Source of the DNA: Sphaerochaeta sp.
GTDB taxonomy: Bacteria > Spirochaetota > Spirochaetia > Sphaerochaetales > Sphaerochaetaceae
Assembly (NCBI GenBank): GCA_004294855.1
Contig: SHOI01000004.1
Span: forward strand, 1 to 45,289
Reading direction: 5' to 3'
Length of the DNA: 45,289 nt
Part shown: positions 1 to 9,540 of the stretch, piece after piece
Position numbering within the stretch: the stretch's first letter is position 1
How the letters are laid out: the number at the start of each line of letters is the position of its first letter
The notes under the pieces: model-generated
Databases searched by the model: none
Seen by the model: only the letters and a program-made list of their open reading frames with translations
What the model was told of the DNA's origin: nothing
Made by a program: the position numbers and the translations under genes

Positions 1-9
1 ACTCATCAT
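1..9 (-). CDS. start of an unidentified gene cut by the window edge
   Basis: On the minus strand a GAGGAG motif (positions 10-15) is followed at once by ATG ATG AGT, running off the window. The first ATG touches the GGAG and the second lies only 3 bases away, so the true start could also be a little further out. Nothing of the protein can be read. Its long structured leader (positions 15-240) suggests a regulated gene separate from the ribosomal cluster. Confidence 0.3.
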
Positions 10-14
10 CTCCT

Positions 15-56
15 CAGCCAAAACGGCAAATTTTCATTTTTTTGCCGTTTTGGCTG
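15..56 (-). promoter_or_regulatory. 16-bp perfect hairpin next to a ribosome binding site
   Basis: Positions 15-30 pair perfectly with 41-56 around a 10-base A/T loop. The stem core is GCCAAAACGGC. On the minus strand the hairpin ends exactly where the GAGGAG motif of the edge gene begins. No T-run follows, so it is not a standard terminator. It could be the expression platform of the leader upstream, or a repressor site. Which one is inference. Confidence 0.5.
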
Positions 57-240
57 CCCTGTTGGGTTGAACCGTCTCCAGTCATCCGGGAATACTACAG
101 CCTTTGTCAGTCTTCATATCGGAAAAGATGCTCTTCGGCGCATCATCCCCTCTCCAATGCCGTATTTTCATGCACTCGATTTGCTGGATTGCACTAAAGA
201 CTACCACCTCTTTCGCCTGAAGATCCGGCTTCTTCCGGTG
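57..240 (-). promoter_or_regulatory. structured leader candidate, class not assigned
   Basis: This gene-free stretch lies between the rplQ terminator and the edge gene. On the minus strand it contains AGAGGTG, AGGGGA, CGCCGAAG and CTGGAGA in that order, with about the spacing of the first part of a lysine riboswitch. However, CGCCGAAG sits in the loop of an 11-bp hairpin (about 128-157), and I find no closing P1 helix. AGTCTT and AAGACT are also complementary across the element. I report it as a candidate cis-regulatory RNA only. Confidence 0.3.
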
Positions 241-244
241 ACAT

Positions 245-293
245 AAAAACCGCCATCACGTGGACAGCGGCTCATTGTTGGTAACTGTGGCGG
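245..293 (-). terminator. terminator of the ribosomal protein supercluster
   Basis: Behind rplQ on the minus strand, CCGCCA pairs with TGGCGG and is followed by TTTTT. The loop is long (about 32 bases), but an inner ACAG/CTGT pairing can shorten it. The site lies about 30 bases after the rplQ stop, where the cluster should end. Confidence 0.55.
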
Positions 294-321
294 TGGAGGC
301 TTCCGATCTCTCCGGTGCTCG

Positions 322-720
322 TCAGTCTTTTTTGGCGGCTTTCTTCTTGGTCTCTTTTTTCACCGGCTTTTCAACCAGCTCAAGAATGACCATCTCAGCA
401 GCGTCTCCGAGACGGTTGCCCGTCTTCAGCACTCTGGTATAGCCTCCGTTGCGCTCGGTAAAGAGCGGGGCGATCTCTGTGAACAGTTTGTTGAGGACGG
501 CTTTGTCGGAGATGTCTCGGGCGATCTGGCGGCGGTTGTGCACGCTGTCGTTCTTTGCCCGGGTTATCATCTTCTCCGCCATTCTCCGAACTTCCAGAGC
601 CTTGGCTTTGGTGGTTTCAATCCGTTCATATCGAAACAGACTGGTCACCATGTTGCGCTTCATCGCCTTGCGATGTGCGGCGTTTCTGCTCAGCGCGTTG
701 AACCCAATCCTATGCTTCAT
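322..720 (-). CDS. rplQ: 50S ribosomal protein L17
   Basis: A 132-residue L17 of normal length. The N-terminus ([20 protein letters not shown]) is the family hallmark, and the lysine-rich tail from about residue 118 is typical. L17 binds 23S rRNA near the peptide exit tunnel. It is the last gene of the supercluster. Its start lies 11 bases inside rpoA, so the two are probably translationally coupled, the usual alpha-operon end. Confidence 0.97.
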   Translation of the reverse strand: MKHRIGFNALSRNAAHRKAMKRNMVTSLFRYERIETTKAKALEVRRMAEKMITRAKNDSVHNRRQIARDISDKAVLNKLFTEIAPLFTERNGGYTRVLKTGNRLGDAAEMVILELVEKPVKKETKKKAAKKD

Positions 721-1762
721 TCTCTTCTTCCTTGTGTTCAGGTACTTTGATAGCAGTCTTGAGGATGCTGTAGTCGGTCATGCCGAGGCTGAGGTTCCAC
801 TCCTTGAGCTTCTCCTTGATCTCCTGAAGGGATTTCTTTCCGAAATTCCTCGTCTTGGCGATCTCATCCTCGCTCTTCTTCGTCAGATCCCCGATCGTGC
901 GGATGTTCGCGTTCTTGAGGCAGTTGCTCGAGCGAACGGTCAATTCCAGCTCCTCGACGGAGGTGTTGAGGATCTTTCGGATTCGTTCCTCTTCCTCATC
1001 GACTTCATCGTTGCTGGAGATTAGCGACTCATCGAAGTTGATGAAAATCTGGAAGTAATCCTTGGCGATCTTCGCCGCTTCCGCCAGAGCGTTCTGCGGA
1101 ACGATCGTGCCGTCGGTGTACACCTCGATGATCAGCTTGTCGTAGTCGGAGCGATATCCGACGCGGGTCGGCTCGATCGAATACTTCACCCGGGTAACGG
1201 GGCTGAATGTGGCATCCAGCGGAATCGTTCCGATCTCTTCGATGTACTTTTCGTTGATCTCACTGGGAACATAGCCCCGGCCGAGGTCGATCTGGACTTC
1301 CATCTCAAGGTTCGCATCATCCATCATCGTAAAGAGCACGAGATCCTTGTTGATGATCTCAACCTGATCACGCTCAAGGGCTGCTCCGGTCACGACACCC
1401 GGGCCCTTGCACTCGATGAGGAGGTTGGTGCCTTCGGCATCCTCAGGCATCTGAATCTGGAGCTTCTTCAATGCGGCGATGATATCACTGATATCCTCGC
1501 GCACACCGGGAAGCTGTTCATACTCACTTGAGATGAGATGGGGGACGCCATCCTCATTGAAGCTGGTAAATTTGATAGCAGTGACGGCATACCCTTGGAT
1601 TGAAGAAAGAAGGACCCTTCGCAGCGTATTGCCGATCGTCGTTCCAAAGCCCCGCTCAAACGGATAGGCGATGAACTTGCCGTAGTTCGGCTCAACGGCG
1701 CTGTGTTCGAAGGTGATCCCCTTCGGCTTTTTAAAGCCCTTCAGAAGGTTTTTGCGTGCCAT
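710..1762 (-). CDS. rpoA: RNA polymerase subunit alpha
   Basis: A 350-residue alpha subunit. The N-terminal assembly domain carries the conserved stretch around [15 protein letters not shown] (about residues 39-53). Residues about 250-330 form the C-terminal helix-hairpin-helix domain that binds UP elements and activators ([12 protein letters not shown] and [10 protein letters not shown]). The segment linking the two domains is strongly acidic. Alpha dimerises and recruits beta and beta', whose genes lie about 19 kb upstream in the same cluster. AAGGAG precedes the start, 9 bases behind rpsD. Confidence 0.98.
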   Translation of the reverse strand: MARKNLLKGFKKPKGITFEHSAVEPNYGKFIAYPFERGFGTTIGNTLRRVLLSSIQGYAVTAIKFTSFNEDGVPHLISSEYEQLPGVREDISDIIAALKKLQIQMPEDAEGTNLLIECKGPGVVTGAALERDQVEIINKDLVLFTMMDDANLEMEVQIDLGRGYVPSEINEKYIEEIGTIPLDATFSPVTRVKYSIEPTRVGYRSDYDKLIIEVYTDGTIVPQNALAEAAKIAKDYFQIFINFDESLISSNDEVDEEEERIRKILNTSVEELELTVRSSNCLKNANIRTIGDLTKKSEDEIAKTRNFGKKSLQEIKEKLKEWNLSLGMTDYSILKTAIKVPEHKEEENEA

Positions 1763-1771
1763 GGTTACTCC

Positions 1772-2416
1772 TTATCGGGAATACAACTCGACGATCAACT
1801 GCTCGTTGATCTTCTCGAGCTCGGTTACTTCACTTCTCCTCGGAACAGCAAGGAAGGTTCCCTTCATCGCATCCACGTCCAAGCTGAGCCACTGATAAAC
1901 TCCGCTCTTGGTGTATTCCTTGAGGTTCTCCTTGATGATGAGCATCTTCTGAGCCCGCGGGCTGATCGAGATCTCATCACCCACCTTGACGCGGTAGGAA
2001 GGAATATCGACGCGCTTGCCGTTTACGAAGATGTGTCCGTGGTTCACGAACTGAGCAGCCTGATAACGACTTGAAGCGAAGTGAAGGCGGAAAACGACGT
2101 TGTCCAAGCGTTGCTCCAAAAGTTGGATCAAGTTCTCACCGGTCTTTCCGGGAATTCTTGCCGCCTCGTTGAAGGTGAGCTTGAACTGCTTCTCAAGCAT
2201 CGCGTACGTTCTCTTGAGCTTCTGCTTCTCACGAAGCTGAAGACCGTAGTTGGTCGGCTTCTTCGATCGGGCTCGGGGATCCTTGCCGGGAAGGCCGGTG
2301 CGCTTTCCACTGCTGTTCAGCGGGCACTTGCCGGAAAGGCAGCGATTGCCCTTGAGGAAAAGCTTGGTGCCTTCCGCCCTGCAGTATCTACATTTAGGTC
2401 CGGTATATCTTGCCAT
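1772..2416 (-). CDS. rpsD: 30S ribosomal protein S4, zinc-finger (C+) form
   Basis: A 214-residue S4, a primary 16S rRNA-binding protein that starts assembly of the 30S body. Four cysteines (C9, C12, C26, C31) make the N-terminal zinc site of the C+ type. An S4 RNA-binding domain follows (about residues 101-160, with LEQRLDNVVFRL). It lies between rpsK and rpoA as in the alpha operon. In E. coli S4 represses this operon; I see no clear matching leader here. Confidence 0.97.
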   Translation of the reverse strand: MARYTGPKCRYCRAEGTKLFLKGNRCLSGKCPLNSSGKRTGLPGKDPRARSKKPTNYGLQLREKQKLKRTYAMLEKQFKLTFNEAARIPGKTGENLIQLLEQRLDNVVFRLHFASSRYQAAQFVNHGHIFVNGKRVDIPSYRVKVGDEISISPRAQKMLIIKENLKEYTKSGVYQWLSLDVDAMKGTFLAVPRRSEVTELEKINEQLIVELYSR

Positions 2417-2433
2417 CTGGTTCTATCTCCTCA

Positions 2434-2811
2434 TCACACTCTTCTACTCTTGCGCGGTCGGCACCCGTTGTGGGGAATCGGGGTGATGTCGCGAATCGAT
2501 CGCACTTTCAACCCGAGCACACCAAGGGTTCGAATGGCGCTTTCACGACCGACTCCGGGACCTTTGACAAATACGTTCACTTCCTGAAGTCCGCTGTCCA
2601 TGGCGGTCTTTGCCGCTTTCTCAGCAGTGGTCTGCGCAGCATACGGAGTGGATTTCTTTGCTCCGCGGAACCCGAGTCCGCCGGCACTCGCCCACGAGAC
2701 GGCGTTGCCTTGCAGATCGGTTACGGTGACGATCGTGTTGTTGAAGGTAGCCTGAATATAGACGTTTCCTTCGAATACCGTCTTTTTTGTCTTACGTTTT
2801 ACAGTTGCCAT
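2434..2811 (-). CDS. rpsK: 30S ribosomal protein S11
   Basis: A 125-residue S11 with the family core ([23 protein letters not shown]) and a basic C-terminus ending in RPRKSRRV. It binds 16S rRNA on the 30S platform next to S18 and S6. It follows rpsM by 14 bases and precedes rpsD by 17, the standard alpha-operon order. Confidence 0.97.
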   Translation of the reverse strand: MATVKRKTKKTVFEGNVYIQATFNNTIVTVTDLQGNAVSWASAGGLGFRGAKKSTPYAAQTTAEKAAKTAMDSGLQEVNVFVKGPGVGRESAIRTLGVLGLKVRSIRDITPIPHNGCRPRKSRRV

Positions 2812-2825
2812 CTGTGATATGCTCC

Positions 2826-3191
2826 TTACTTCTTCTTACCGGCGACGGTCTTCTTCCTGCCCTTGCGGGTTCGGGCGTTCGTCTTCGTCCGCTGGCCGTT
2901 GACCGGCAAGCCCCTTCGGTGTCTGAGGCCGCGATAGCAGCCGATATCCATAAGGCGCTTGATATTCAGGGCTACCTCGGTTCGAAGGCGTCCCTCTACT
3001 TTGTACTCTTCTTCGATCACCTTTCGCAGTACTGCAAGGTCATCGTTGGAAAGGGTGTTGATATTGATATCCGGATCGATATTTGTCTTTTCACAAATCT
3101 CGATCGCCGAATACCTACCGATTCCGTAGATATAGGTCAGGGCAATTTTCGTTGCCTTGTTCGGCAAATCTACACCTGCAATTCTCGCCAT
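2826..3191 (-). CDS. rpsM: 30S ribosomal protein S13
   Basis: A 121-residue S13 starting [20 protein letters not shown]. It contains the helix-two-turn-helix segment, the [16 protein letters not shown] motif (about residues 89-104) and a lysine-rich tail that reaches the P-site tRNA. S13 sits on the 30S head and bridges to L5. It is the first long gene after rpmJ. Confidence 0.97.
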   Translation of the reverse strand: MARIAGVDLPNKATKIALTYIYGIGRYSAIEICEKTNIDPDININTLSNDDLAVLRKVIEEEYKVEGRLRTEVALNIKRLMDIGCYRGLRHRRGLPVNGQRTKTNARTRKGRKKTVAGKKK

Positions 3192-3229
3192 CCATGGCCT
3201 CCTGAAATTCTCACAGGGTTGCTACCCTA

Positions 3230-3343
3230 CTAATTTTGTTTCTGCTTGTGCTTGGGGTTCTCGCAGATGATCCGAACCACCCCACTCCGTCTTACTACCT
3301 TGCATTTATCACAAATAGGTTTGACACTCGATCTTACTTTCAT
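3230..3343 (-). CDS. rpmJ: 50S ribosomal protein L36
   Basis: A 37-codon gene found by direct translation. The protein starts [20 protein letters not shown]. It has the complete zinc ribbon: CDKC (C11, C14), C27 and H32. GGAG lies 9 bases upstream of the ATG. It sits between secY and rpsM. In many bacteria adk, map and infA come before it here, but there is no room for them: secY ends 17 bases upstream. Confidence 0.95.
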   Translation of the reverse strand: MKVRSSVKPICDKCKVVRRSGVVRIICENPKHKQKQN

Positions 3344-3360
3344 CTTCCAGCTCCTCGTGC

Positions 3361-4680
3361 TTAGAAATGCTTCGTTTTCTTCTTCTGCCCGATTTTAAAT
3401 CCATCGTAGTGGTGCATCTTCATGATGCCCTCGATCTGGCGGATCGTATCAAGCTCAACTCCGACCAGGATCAGCAGCGAAGTACCTCCGAAGAGCATCG
3501 CGACCGTCGAGGGGAAGTTGAAGAACTTCTGTACGAGCGTCGGAATCAAGGCGATGAACGCCAGGAACAACGAACCGGGCAGAACAATCCGGTTAAGAAC
3601 CTTGGTTAAGTACTCCTCAAGCTTCTCCGCCCGAACCCCGGGAACGGATCCACCGTTCTCCCGGATCTGCTTGGCCATTTCGACCGGGTTCATCGACACC
3701 TGGGTGTAGAAGAACGCGAACGCTACGATCAACAGGGCGTAGATGATGAGATAGGGGGTGCCCTGAGGATTTAACCAATTGGCGAATGCGGCAAGCCAGC
3801 GGACTTCCGGCCCCAAGGTCGTTGCAATCTGCAAGGGGAAGGAGAGCAGCGCACTGGCGAAAATGACCGGAATGACGCCCGAGGGGTTCACCTTGATGGG
3901 GATGTACGTTGATTGCGCACCGTACATCTTTCGGCCCACCACGCGCTTGGCGTAGTTTACCGGAATCTTTCGGATTCCCTGCTCCTCGTACACGACGAGG
4001 GCGACTACGATGAGGAACATCACCGCAACGATCAGCACGACGATCGGGTTCAGCACCCCGCCCTTTATCGCTTCGAACAAAGCGTTCACGGCGGTCGGGA
4101 AGCGGGCGACGATACCGGCAAAAATCAAGAGGCTGATACCGTTTCCGATTCCCCACTGGGTGATCTTGTTACCGATCCAAATCAGCAGCATCGAACCGGT
4201 GGTTACGGTAAGCATGGCAATCAGGGTAAAGCTTCCCAAGCCCATCGTCAGCACGCCGGGGATCGACTGTGCGTAAATCGTCACTACATATGATTGAAGC
4301 AGACATACCACTACGGTTCCATAGCGGGTGTACTGCTGCAACTTCTTGTGCCCCGAAGGATCGGAGGCGAGCTTCTTCAACGAGGGAATCACCAGCATCA
4401 AAAGCTGCAGAATGATCTGCGTACTGATGTACGGCATAACCCCGAGCATGAAGAGCGAGAAGTTGGAAAACGCTCCGCCGCTGAAGAAGTTCAAATACTC
4501 GGTCAGGCCGATCGTCGAACTGGAACTCTGGGCAAGGAAGAACAGCTTCAACACTTGCGGATCGATTCCGGGAATCGGAATAACGGCCCCGATTCTGCTG
4601 ACAACCAGCAATCCGAGGGTTATGAAAATCTTCTTGCGAAGACTTTTGATTCTATACATCTCAACTAAGGTGTTTGCCAT
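3361..4680 (-). CDS. secY: preprotein translocase subunit SecY
   Basis: A 439-residue SecY, the channel of the Sec translocon, with the expected ten hydrophobic membrane segments. Family marks include IPIPGIDP in the first periplasmic loop, [11 protein letters not shown], and the cytoplasmic ribosome-docking loops near [10 protein letters not shown] and the C-terminal KKKTKHF. It follows rplO by 11 bases, so ribosome parts and translocon are co-expressed. Its partner SecE is encoded at 27.1 kb in the same supercluster. Confidence 0.98.
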   Translation of the reverse strand: MANTLVEMYRIKSLRKKIFITLGLLVVSRIGAVIPIPGIDPQVLKLFFLAQSSSSTIGLTEYLNFFSGGAFSNFSLFMLGVMPYISTQIILQLLMLVIPSLKKLASDPSGHKKLQQYTRYGTVVVCLLQSYVVTIYAQSIPGVLTMGLGSFTLIAMLTVTTGSMLLIWIGNKITQWGIGNGISLLIFAGIVARFPTAVNALFEAIKGGVLNPIVVLIVAVMFLIVVALVVYEEQGIRKIPVNYAKRVVGRKMYGAQSTYIPIKVNPSGVIPVIFASALLSFPLQIATTLGPEVRWLAAFANWLNPQGTPYLIIYALLIVAFAFFYTQVSMNPVEMAKQIRENGGSVPGVRAEKLEEYLTKVLNRIVLPGSLFLAFIALIPTLVQKFFNFPSTVAMLFGGTSLLILVGVELDTIRQIEGIMKMHHYDGFKIGQKKKTKHF

Positions 4681-4691
4681 GACGCCCTTCT

Positions 4692-5123
4692 TTATCTGAT
4701 CTGGCCGCCCGCAGCCTTAATCGCTTCGATTGCGCTTGCGGAAACCTTCAATCCTTCAATGATAACCTTCTTGGTAAGCTCCCCGTTGTTGAGGATCTTC
4801 GCCTGAGTCTTCACGCCCTTCACCACTCCAAGCTCCTTCAGGGCTGCGAGGGTGACCACATCTCCATCATTGAACACTCGGGAGATATCGTCTAAGGAAA
4901 CGACCTCATACACCACCTTGAACGGCTCGTTGGAGAAACCTCGACGAGCGACGCGGCGATAGAGCGGCATCTGTCCGCCCTCGAAGCCGGGGCGCGTGCC
5001 TCCGCCGGAGCGGGAGTTCTGCCCGTCGTGTCCCCTTCCGCTGGTTCGACCCTTGGAAGAAGCTCCCCGACCGAGAATCGTTTTCTTGGTATTGGCACCC
5101 TTCGGTGCGATAATCTTTGCCAT
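4692..5123 (-). CDS. rplO: 50S ribosomal protein L15
   Basis: A 143-residue L15. The glycine- and arginine-rich N-terminus (GRGASSKGRTSGRGHDGQNS) threads into 23S rRNA, and a globular C-terminal domain ends AIEAIKAAGGQIR. It is a late 50S assembly protein. It follows rpmD by a single base, so coupling is likely. Confidence 0.97.
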   Translation of the reverse strand: MAKIIAPKGANTKKTILGRGASSKGRTSGRGHDGQNSRSGGGTRPGFEGGQMPLYRRVARRGFSNEPFKVVYEVVSLDDISRVFNDGDVVTLAALKELGVVKGVKTQAKILNNGELTKKVIIEGLKVSASAIEAIKAAGGQIR

Positions 5124-5124
5124 C

Positions 5125-5322
5125 TTACATCTCCTCGACTTTTACGAGGTGCGAAACGACGTTCACCATTCCCAGGATAACCGGGTTTGCATCATGCACC
5201 ACCGAGCTGGAAATACGCCCCAAGCCGAGGGCCTTCACGGTCCGTCGTTGCTTGGGAAGCGTTCCCGCAAGCCCTCTGACGAGGGTAATCTTAATCTGCT
5301 TCTGCTTTTTTGCCTTGGCCAT
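5125..5322 (-). CDS. rpmD: 50S ribosomal protein L30
   Basis: A 65-residue L30 of bacterial length. It carries [20 protein letters not shown] and the family stretch [20 protein letters not shown]. It binds 23S and 5S rRNA regions. It lies 3 bases after rpsE and 1 base before rplO. Confidence 0.96.
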   Translation of the reverse strand: MAKAKKQKQIKITLVRGLAGTLPKQRRTVKALGLGRISSSVVHDANPVILGMVNVVSHLVKVEEM

Positions 5323-5325
5323 CTC

Positions 5326-5853
5326 TTACCCCCACATCTCATTCAGGGATTTGCCCCGGTTCTTGGCAACCTCACGGGCATTGAAGAGGTTCTCCAATGC
5401 GACGAACGTCGCCTTTACGGTATTGATATGGTTCTTGGAGCCAAGCGACTTGCTGAGGATGTCGTGGATTCCGGCCGCATCGCAGATCGCTCGAACCGTA
5501 CCGCCGGCGATAACTCCGGTACCGGGAACCGCCGGCTTCAAAAGAACGCTGGCGCCTTTGTACTTTCCGATGATCTCATGCGGAATCGTGGAGTTCTTCA
5601 TCGGAATTTGAATCATCGCGCTCTTGGCTCTTTCCACCGCCTTGCGGATCGCCTCGGTGATGTCATTCGCTTTCCCGAACCCATAGCCGACTTTACCGTT
5701 CTGATCACCTACGACCACGACCGCGCTGAAGGAGAACCGGCGTCCACCCTTCACGACTTTTGCTACGCGGTTGATCTTGATCAGTTTCTCTGTCAGTCCG
5801 TCGCTCTTTTCTCTATCTCTGTCTCTGTCTCTTCTGTCTCGGTTCCTGTCCAC
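5326..5853 (-). CDS. rpsE: 30S ribosomal protein S5 with Arg/Asp N-terminal extension
   Basis: A 175-residue S5. The double-stranded-RNA-binding N domain ([16 protein letters not shown], about residues 29-44) and the C domain ([18 protein letters not shown]) are complete. S5 works in decoding fidelity and mRNA unwinding and is the spectinomycin target region. The first 15 residues are an unusual alternating run, [15 protein letters not shown], ahead of the normal start region. It is 3 bases before rpmD and 9 bases after rplR. Confidence 0.97.
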   Translation of the reverse strand: MDRNRDRRDRDRDREKSDGLTEKLIKINRVAKVVKGGRRFSFSAVVVVGDQNGKVGYGFGKANDITEAIRKAVERAKSAMIQIPMKNSTIPHEIIGKYKGASVLLKPAVPGTGVIAGGTVRAICDAAGIHDILSKSLGSKNHINTVKATFVALENLFNAREVAKNRGKSLNEMWG

Positions 5854-5862
5854 ACTGTCCCC

Positions 5863-6222
5863 CTAGAACTTGATTCCGGCTTTCCGGGCGCCGTCGGCGA
5901 TCGACTTGACGATACCGTGGTAGAGATGCCCGTTTCGGTCGAACACGCAGGTATCGATCTTCTTCTCGAGCATCCGCTTTCCAATCGCCTCACCAAGCTT
6001 CAGAGCATCGTTGACGTTGTTTTTTAAATCCTTCAGCTCAGGTTCGACCGTTGAAGCCGCGACAAGGGTAACCCCCGCCACGTCGTCGATCACTTGGACA
6101 TACATGTGGGTGTTGGAACGATACACGCTCATCCGCGGCTTGGTACCGGTACCGCTGACCCGCTTTCGGATGTGGCGCTTTCGCTGCTGCAGTTTTCGTT
6201 GTTTATCGATTACTCTTTTCAT
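5863..6222 (-). CDS. rplR: 50S ribosomal protein L18
   Basis: A 119-residue L18 with a basic N-terminus (KQRKLQQRKRHIRKRVSGTG) and the core RMSVYRSNTHMYVQVIDD-like fold segment, ending DGARKAGIKF. It binds 5S rRNA together with L5 and anchors it in the central protuberance. It lies between rplF and rpsE, as in the spc operon. Confidence 0.97.
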   Translation of the reverse strand: MKRVIDKQRKLQQRKRHIRKRVSGTGTKPRMSVYRSNTHMYVQVIDDVAGVTLVAASTVEPELKDLKNNVNDALKLGEAIGKRMLEKKIDTCVFDRNGHLYHGIVKSIADGARKAGIKF

Positions 6223-6240
6223 CTTATCCTTCCACCCTTA

Positions 6241-6783
6241 TCACTTCGCACCTGCGGTCTTGCCGGCCTTGCGGCGGATAACCTCGTCTTCGTAGCGAAT
6301 TCCTTTACCCTTGTACGGCTCCGGTTTGCGCAATGAGCGCAGCTCCGCCGCCGTCTGTCCGACCTGCTGCTTGTCGATACCCGAGAGAATGATCTTCGTC
6401 GGCGTTTCGACCACCGCGGTGATTCCTTCGGGAACCACAAAGTCGATCGGCTGGGCGTAGCCGAGGCTTAGCGTAAGCACGTTGCCTTTCAAGTCCGCCC
6501 GGAATCCGACACCGTTGATGATCAGGGTCTTTGAGAATCCTTTGGAGACTCCTTCGACCATATTCACGACCAACTGGCGATAGAGACCGTGATACGCTCG
6601 GGCGGCTTGGGAGTCATCGACTCGCTTCACCACCACCTTGCCCTCTTCAATGGCGAGAGTGACTTCCTCCCGGCTCTTGAAATTGAGCTTGCCCTTTGGG
6701 CCTTCAACATGAATCATTCCATCGACGACTGCGACCGTAACTCCCTTTGGCAGGGCGATCGGGTTGTTTCCAATTCTGGACAT
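6241..6783 (-). CDS. rplF: 50S ribosomal protein L6
   Basis: A 180-residue L6 built of two similar domains. The start SRIGNNPIALPKGV and the C-terminal signature PEPYKGKGIRYEDE (about residues 153-166) are diagnostic. L6 binds 23S rRNA near the elongation-factor site. It follows rpsH by 10 bases. Confidence 0.98.
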   Translation of the reverse strand: MSRIGNNPIALPKGVTVAVVDGMIHVEGPKGKLNFKSREEVTLAIEEGKVVVKRVDDSQAARAYHGLYRQLVVNMVEGVSKGFSKTLIINGVGFRADLKGNVLTLSLGYAQPIDFVVPEGITAVVETPTKIILSGIDKQQVGQTAAELRSLRKPEPYKGKGIRYEDEVIRRKAGKTAGAK

Positions 6784-6793
6784 TCCGCACTCC

Positions 6794-7192
6794 TTACCAA
6801 ATCGAGCAGATCAGCTCGCCGCCGACCTTGTTCTCGGTCGCCTTCTTTCCGGTGATGACACCGTGGGAAGTTGAGACTACAACAACGCCATGGCCGTTGT
6901 AGATGCGCGGCATATCCCGATAGCCCGTATATACACGTCTTCCCGGAGTTGAAATCCGCTCGAGCCCGTGGAGAACCGGAGCTTGTTTCTCGTCATACTT
7001 GAGGAAAATACGGATGTAGGAAATACCGTCCTTTGTTACTTTCTTGAAGTTCTTCACGTATCCCTCGTTCTTGAGGATTTTTACGATCTGAAGCTTCATC
7101 TTGGACGTAGTCACGTCGACCTTTTCATGTCGCGCCATGTTGGCGTTTCTGACTTTGGTCAGCATATCAGCTACTGGATCACTTACAGCCAT
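6794..7192 (-). CDS. rpsH: 30S ribosomal protein S8
   Basis: A 132-residue S8 starting [20 protein letters not shown], with the C-terminal signature [12 protein letters not shown] (about residues 107-118). S8 is a primary binder of 16S rRNA helix 21. In E. coli it represses the spc operon through the rplE region. No obvious copy of that RNA site was recognised here. Confidence 0.97.
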   Translation of the reverse strand: MAVSDPVADMLTKVRNANMARHEKVDVTTSKMKLQIVKILKNEGYVKNFKKVTKDGISYIRIFLKYDEKQAPVLHGLERISTPGRRVYTGYRDMPRIYNGHGVVVVSTSHGVITGKKATENKVGGELICSIW

Positions 7193-7201
7193 TTCTCTCT
7201 C

Positions 7202-7387
7202 CTACCAACTGGATTTGGTAACACCAGGAATCTGGCCTTCGCTTGCCAACTTCCTAAAACAGATCCTGCACATGTCAAACTGCCGCATATAGCCGCGAGG
7301 TCTGCCGCACACCCGGCATCGGTTCACCCGGCGGGTACTGAATTTCGGCTCCCTTTTGGCTTTGATGATCATCGACTTCTTTGCCAT
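7202..7387 (-). CDS. rpsN: 30S ribosomal protein S14, zinc type (type Z)
   Basis: A 61-residue short S14, the zinc form. Two CxxC pairs (CRVC, C24/C27; CRIC, C40/C43) form the zinc site. Family residues include [20 protein letters not shown] and the ending GVTKSSW. It binds 16S rRNA in the 30S head. It lies 12 bases after rplE. Confidence 0.97.
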   Translation of the reverse strand: MAKKSMIIKAKREPKFSTRRVNRCRVCGRPRGYMRQFDMCRICFRKLASEGQIPGVTKSSW

Positions 7388-7399
7388 ATATCCACCACC

Positions 7400-7951
7400 T
7401 TACTTTGCGAAGGGCATGCCCAGATGCTTCAGCAGAGCATAGCCTTCTTCGTCGGTCTTCGCAGTCGTAACAATGGCGATATTCAAACCACTGACACGCT
7501 CGATCTTATCGAAATCAATTTCCGGGAAGACAATCTGCTCGGAAATTCCGAGCGAATAGTTGCCGCGGCCGTCAAAGGCGTTGGGCTTTACTCCCCTGAA
7601 GTCCTTTACCCGGGGAAGAGCGATGCTGATCAGCCGTTCGAGGAAGTACCACATGTTGTCTCCCCGCAGGGTTACCATCGCACCGATCTCCATCCCCTCG
7701 CGGAGCTTGAAGTTCGCGATGGACTTGCGGGCCTTGGTCTTCACCACGTGCTGGCCGGTAATCTGTTCCAATTCCTTTACCGCGGAATCAAGGAGCTTTT
7801 TATTCACGATCGCTTCACCGACGCCGACACTTACCACAATCTTCTCAAGAGCGGGGATCTGCATCTTGGAGGTGTAGCCAAACTCTTTCAACAGCTGGGC
7901 GGATACACTCTCCTTGTATTGTCTTTTCAGATTAGGTACAAACTTTTCCAT
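7400..7951 (-). CDS. rplE: 50S ribosomal protein L5
   Basis: A 183-residue L5. Marks are [16 protein letters not shown] (about residues 33-48) and the C-terminal stretch with [17 protein letters not shown]. It binds 5S rRNA and contacts S13 and P-site tRNA. Its ATG overlaps the rplX stop codon by one base (TGATG), so the genes are coupled. Confidence 0.97.
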   Translation of the reverse strand: MEKFVPNLKRQYKESVSAQLLKEFGYTSKMQIPALEKIVVSVGVGEAIVNKKLLDSAVKELEQITGQHVVKTKARKSIANFKLREGMEIGAMVTLRGDNMWYFLERLISIALPRVKDFRGVKPNAFDGRGNYSLGISEQIVFPEIDFDKIERVSGLNIAIVTTAKTDEEGYALLKHLGMPFAK

Positions 7952-8256
7952 CAGATCACTTCCCCGGTCTTCTTAGCGTAGCGGACTTTCTTGCCGCTCT
8001 CGTCGAACTTATAACCAATCTTGCTTGTCTGACCTTTTCCGGTCATATATGCAACGTTGGAGACGTGGATCGGAGCCTCCAGCTCCACGATGCCGCCTTT
8101 GTCCTGGGCGGACTTTTTGCGCATCGTCTTCTTGACCATGTTTGCGCCCTGGACAATGACCCGTTGCTTTTCGTGGTCGATCTTGACGATTTTTCCACTC
8201 TTGCCTTTGTCTTTGCCGGCAATGATGAGCACGGTGTCGTTCTTCTTCAACTTCAT
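7951..8256 (-). CDS. rplX: 50S ribosomal protein L24
   Basis: A 101-residue L24 with an N-terminal KOW motif ([20 protein letters not shown], about residues 3-22). It binds 23S rRNA early and starts 50S assembly. I chose the ATG at 8256: the TAGGAGT ribosome binding site, which overlaps the rplN stop codon, lies 8 bases before it. The GTG at 8265 would sit inside that site. It ends in a one-base overlap with rplE. Confidence 0.95.
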   Translation of the reverse strand: MKLKKNDTVLIIAGKDKGKSGKIVKIDHEKQRVIVQGANMVKKTMRKKSAQDKGGIVELEAPIHVSNVAYMTGKGQTSKIGYKFDESGKKVRYAKKTGEVI

Positions 8257-8267
8257 GTGCAACACTC

Positions 8268-8633
8268 CTACAACACTTCCGGCGCGAGGGACACGATCTT
8301 CATGTACTTTTCCCGCAGCTCCCGAGCCACGGGTCCAAAGATACGCTTGCCGCGCGGGTTATTGTTGGCATCGATGATGACGCACGCGTTATCATCGAAC
8401 CTGATATAGGTACCGTCAGGTCGTCGGTATTCCTTCTTCGTACGGACGATCACCGCCCGCATCACTTCACCTTTCTTGATCGCACCGTTGGGCAGGGCGC
8501 TGCGGACGCTTACGGTGACGACATCACCTACGCCGGCGGTATAGCGGTGGGTCCCTCCGAGGACCTTGATCACCTGCACCGTTTTCGCCCCGCTGTTGTC
8601 GGCAACGTTCATGTAACTCTGCATTTGTACCAT
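8268..8633 (-). CDS. rplN: 50S ribosomal protein L14
   Basis: A 121-residue L14, starting [20 protein letters not shown] and containing [20 protein letters not shown] (the family signature, about residues 83-102). It binds 23S rRNA at the subunit interface. It is the first gene of the L14-L24-L5 group, 15 bases after rpsQ. Confidence 0.97.
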   Translation of the reverse strand: MVQMQSYMNVADNSGAKTVQVIKVLGGTHRYTAGVGDVVTVSVRSALPNGAIKKGEVMRAVIVRTKKEYRRPDGTYIRFDDNACVIIDANNNPRGKRIFGPVARELREKYMKIVSLAPEVL

Positions 8634-8648
8634 AACCGTCTCTCCTTC

Positions 8649-8900
8649 CTACCGTGCTTTCTCAACAATCTGGACGAGGCGGTGGTGCTTGTCCTTGCTT
8701 AAGGGGCGAGTCTCGACGATCCGGACGGTATCGCCGATCCCTGCCTCGTTGCGTTCATCGTGGGCTTTCACCTTTTTGGTGCGGGTCAGATATTTCTTGT
8801 ACAGAGGGTGCAGCTTCCGCGAAGAGAGCTCGACGACAATCGTCTTCTCCATCTTGTCGCTGACCACCACTCCGGTGTAACTCTTCCTTACCTTTTGCAT
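8649..8900 (-). CDS. rpsQ: 30S ribosomal protein S17
   Basis: An 83-residue OB-fold protein. [15 protein letters not shown] and the signature [14 protein letters not shown] (about residues 56-69) are diagnostic. S17 binds the 5' domain of 16S rRNA. It lies 14 bases after rpmC. Confidence 0.96.
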   Translation of the reverse strand: MQKVRKSYTGVVVSDKMEKTIVVELSSRKLHPLYKKYLTRTKKVKAHDERNEAGIGDTVRIVETRPLSKDKHHRLVQIVEKAR

Positions 8901-8914
8901 ATCGGAGCTCTCCC

Positions 8915-9120
8915 TTACTTCGCAGATTTGCGGATCCCCAACTCATACTCTCGAATAAGGGTATTCGTTCGGGCGATATTTCTTTTGATGGTACGCACGG
9001 CCAGCGGGTTTTCCACGTGTCCGAGCACTCGGCGCATCCTCAAGTCGAAGTACTCTTTGTGCAGCTGATCCCGCTTGGCGACCAACTCCTCGAGGGTCAT
9101 CTCTTTATAGGAATGTTTCA

Positions 9121-9121
<1 letters not shown>
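8915..9121 (-). CDS. rpmC: 50S ribosomal protein L29
   Basis: A 68-residue L29, an antiparallel helical hairpin: [20 protein letters not shown], then [17 protein letters not shown]. It sits beside the exit tunnel and serves as a docking point for trigger factor and SRP. Its ATG shares one base with the rplP stop codon (TAATG). Confidence 0.96.
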
Positions 9122-9537
<416 letters not shown>

Positions 9538-9540
9538 TGC

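Noticed and set aside
57-240. Firm call of a lysine riboswitch
   Set aside because: Several conserved words match, but the P1 helix is missing and CGCCGAAG sits in a hairpin loop, so it was kept only as an unassigned leader.
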